From Rhyzopertha dominica (taxonomy: Eukaryota; Arthropoda; Insecta; Coleoptera; Bostrichidae): DNA of 64,000 nucleotides. Positions 61,488 to 64,000 of the stretch are shown one piece after another; position 1 is the stretch's first letter, and every line of letters begins with the position of its first letter. The notes below the pieces were generated by a model, which worked only from the letters and a program-made list of their open reading frames with translations, made no database searches and had not been told where the DNA came from. The position numbers were made by a program, and so were the translations under genes. The stretch covers positions 3,350,649-3,414,648 of the forward strand of contig QCXZ01000045.1 of NCBI GenBank assembly GCA_025024175.1, in the 5' to 3' direction.

Positions 61488-64000
61488 TAATGAACAGTTC
61501 AATATAATAAGGGCATTCACTGGCCTTTTGCTGAAACACGAAAGCACTTTAACCATCGAACCTGCTTTTAAACTACTGTTTTTATTATGAGGAATTAAAC
61601 GACTCGTGACACTTGATAATGTTTAAAGTTTGTATACTTACGTATGAGAACGATATGATAAATTTTGAAACTGTCAGGACTGTCTCTGGCTGTCGTTAGG
61701 AAGAAAACTGTAAAGTACCACTAACAACATCGCATGTTCGCACGTGCTGCATATGTCCCATGTGCAACGTAATAACCCTAACCTAACTCTAGCCACGCGT
61801 TTTTGTTTACATAGTTTGGTCAAATTTCGAGTTTTGTATTTGTCATATTAAGTGGTGGAGCAAGATGGCGCAGTATTTGGGTAATCTGTTGGTTTATGTT
61901 AAGAAGTGTTTTGTTCCGTGTTGTAAGAATACTAGTGCTGATAAACAGTTACAGGTTACAGGTCATTCCTATGTTTACATTATAATATTGACGTTGACGT
62001 TTATACCTTCGCCGCTCTCTCTCACTCCCATTGCATTATTTGTATTTCTCTGACTATTTATAAAACTGACAACAGTGAGCACCTTGTTAGGTACTATCGG
62101 TTGCAATATTCATGCAACAACATAAGGGGCAACCCTCTACACTCCAAATTTAGTACCTTTTTCCACCAAACGATGGGGTAAGCACAGTATCCTTATTGAG
62201 GACAATTCCCGATTTTATGCAACCCAACATTTGAATATCTGCAGAGTTCAATGACAAGTAAGTTCTACCCTCGGATCTACCTGTTTTTATGACTACCTAC
62301 TTAATATAAACAGCCCAGCTCAGTCGGTGCGGTGTAGCTGGAAATATGGAATTAGTGTTCCAAATGGACAGATACAATGCTCATAGGCATAAAGGGTCGG
62401 CGTCGCGTCGTCGGCGTGAACAAAACCTAATATCAATAACCAATAAGCAACCTTCTTTTGTAAAACATGTAGTAAGTTAATAAAACTTGAAACATTATGA
62501 AGTGTTATATTGTTGCTATTCATTTAACACTGTGGAATCTGTCAACTGAAGTCATTGGGCAGGTTTTTCATCTCTATTTTATTTTAAGTAATGTAATGAG
62601 AATCTAAACCAATTATATTACCTTACTTTAAGGCCCATTAATTTTTAGACACATCAATGATAGTAAGTCGTTTATTCATTTATTTCAGGTATATCATACT
62701 AAATTGCACTACCTCAGCATACATGCAATAATATTTGAAAAAGAGGAGCAATGAGTTTACCAATTACATTAATTGCAAGAAAATATGTGTTGTTACGATA
62801 GTATATGTTCTTGATAATTATTGTTTGACAAATTGACACGTTAAATTACTTTAATCTGGTATATGTATACAGCGGCCATGTTTTTATCGAATAAGTAGAA
62901 TTATTACGATCAGGTTATGCACGGGAATTATATTTATTTTAACAATTTGTATAATGGATAATCGGATATTGACAAAATTTCAGATAGTTCTAAAAACTTT
63001 TTTTTTATTTTTTTATTTATAACTTTAGTAATACATGTTATCAGCACTCTTAGGATGCGCAGATCCCCTCTGAGTGCCATCTAAAGAAGATAATAAATAT
63101 AAAAGCATATGTAAAAAAAACAAAACAGAAATATCTCATAAATCCTGTAGATATATCAAAACTACAAAACCAAAAATAAAGAAAATTTGAAACTATACAA
63201 ATCGAAAACATTAAACATTTTACGGTAATACATCAAGCAATACCACATACAGCTGATAAAATACAATAAAATGTTTTTTAAGAATCGCTCGTAATCTATT
63301 TAATATAATTACATTTTGAAAGAGCAGCTTTTAAACACTTTCGCCACCACGAAAATATTGTTATTATAAGAGTGAATGCTTCCATTGCCATCTTATGATA
63401 AGCAACAAAAAATTATGGATCCGACGTTTTTTCGAAAGCATATATTAATCTATCGAACATTATCTACATCGTTTTCAAAGTTTATAATCAAATTTCCAGT
63501 AACATATCTGCAAACCCATATCTCAGTACCCTTAAAAATTGACAAGTTGCAACCACGGTCCTCTTTTCATATATTATTATTAAACCTGTGCTAAAATAAT
63601 AAACATGGAAAAATTTAATACCACAATTCGATATAAGTATCTAAAAGCTTATTTTTTTAATTTGATATTAGCTAAAATCAACTTTGTTACGATGACAAAA
63701 GTAGCTTCTAATAACAAAGTTGACTTTAGTTTAAAATAGAGAAGAAATACTAGTTCATTGACTTAAGTTGACTGATTCCGTGGTGTTATGTGAATCATTT
63801 TATCAATAATGTAATAATAATTGTAATGTTTGAAGTTTTAATAAGTTTAACCTTTTACATATTTCGGTTTATTAAATAGGCATGCTTCAAAGAGTTTAGA
63901 AATGAAGGTAATTGCTATTAAATTTCGTTCACGCCGACTCTTTATACCTACGAGCGTTGGGCTGGCCTGGTTATATTGGGTGTAATCGTAAAAACAGGTA
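61488..64000. other. 4E-T intron 4, no firm exon
   Basis: AT-rich DNA with no further 4E-T exon that I can recognise. A 62-codon frame at 61865 (MAQYLGNLLVYVKKCFVPCC start) with a GTAAGA donor-like word at 61922 is listed in the findings. An ACCCTAACCTAACTC stretch at about 61775 resembles a short TTAGG-type telomere-like run. Confidence 0.35.

Noticed and set aside
61770..61800. ACCCTAACCTAAC stretch as an interstitial telomere repeat
   Set aside because: Only about two and a half TTAGG-type units; too short to call.
1..64000. CRISPR arrays, prokaryotic operons, riboswitches or tRNA genes
   Set aside because: Intron-containing eukaryotic genes rule out a prokaryotic reading; no regularly spaced short repeats or cloverleaf with B-box sequence were seen by eye.

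Overview
The window is AT-rich, intron-rich eukaryotic DNA from an arthropod, most likely an insect. The evidence is GT-AG introns of 50 bp to 23 kb, metazoan housekeeping genes, and a repeat load of mariner, hAT, P/THAP, Penelope, jockey/CR1-like and RTE-like elements typical of insect genomes. Scattered single n's suggest a draft assembly. I could not fix the order; a beetle is possible but not shown.

Layout. Positions 588-12866 (minus) hold a complete 10-exon RAD54/okra gene for the homologous-recombination DNA translocase. About 645 bp away, head to head, lies a complete 3-exon ALG11 gene (13512-20063, plus) for the ER alpha-1,2-mannosyltransferase of N-glycan assembly. From 24212 to the right edge runs the 5' part of EIF4ENIF1/4E-T (plus). 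It has four coding exons in the window, a 23.2 kb first intron with a second candidate first exon at 34698, and a 10 kb third intron. The gene continues past 64000. The three genes serve unrelated functions; the RAD54/ALG11 pair may share a promoter region.

Nearly everything else is transposon sequence in introns and intergenic DNA. RAD54 introns carry a DDE transposase relic, a LINE fragment, and a TA-flanked mariner-type MITE that itself contains two later insertions. The ALG11 intron has nested MITEs, a P-like deletion derivative and a THAP-encoding element whose inverted twin lies at 30.6-31.9 kb. The 4E-T introns hold Penelope fragments, several MITEs, a MULE relic, a hAT element, a mariner inside a mariner, a full-length LINE with two open frames and a perfect 12 bp target-site duplication, and a 5S rRNA pseudogene.

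The most interesting system is a set of self-cleaving RNA motifs. A retrozyme-like array at about 8306-9574 (units of about 345 bp) carries three type I hammerhead ribozymes, one with an intact catalytic core. A second, unrelated hammerhead with an intact core lies alone at 58025-58102 (minus). Hammerhead-like folds with decayed cores sit in the inverted terminal regions of a Penelope-like element at 49.7-51.3 kb and beside two other Penelope remnants at 26 kb. The window thus holds both the candidate non-autonomous RNA elements and relics of the class of retroelement proposed to mobilise them.
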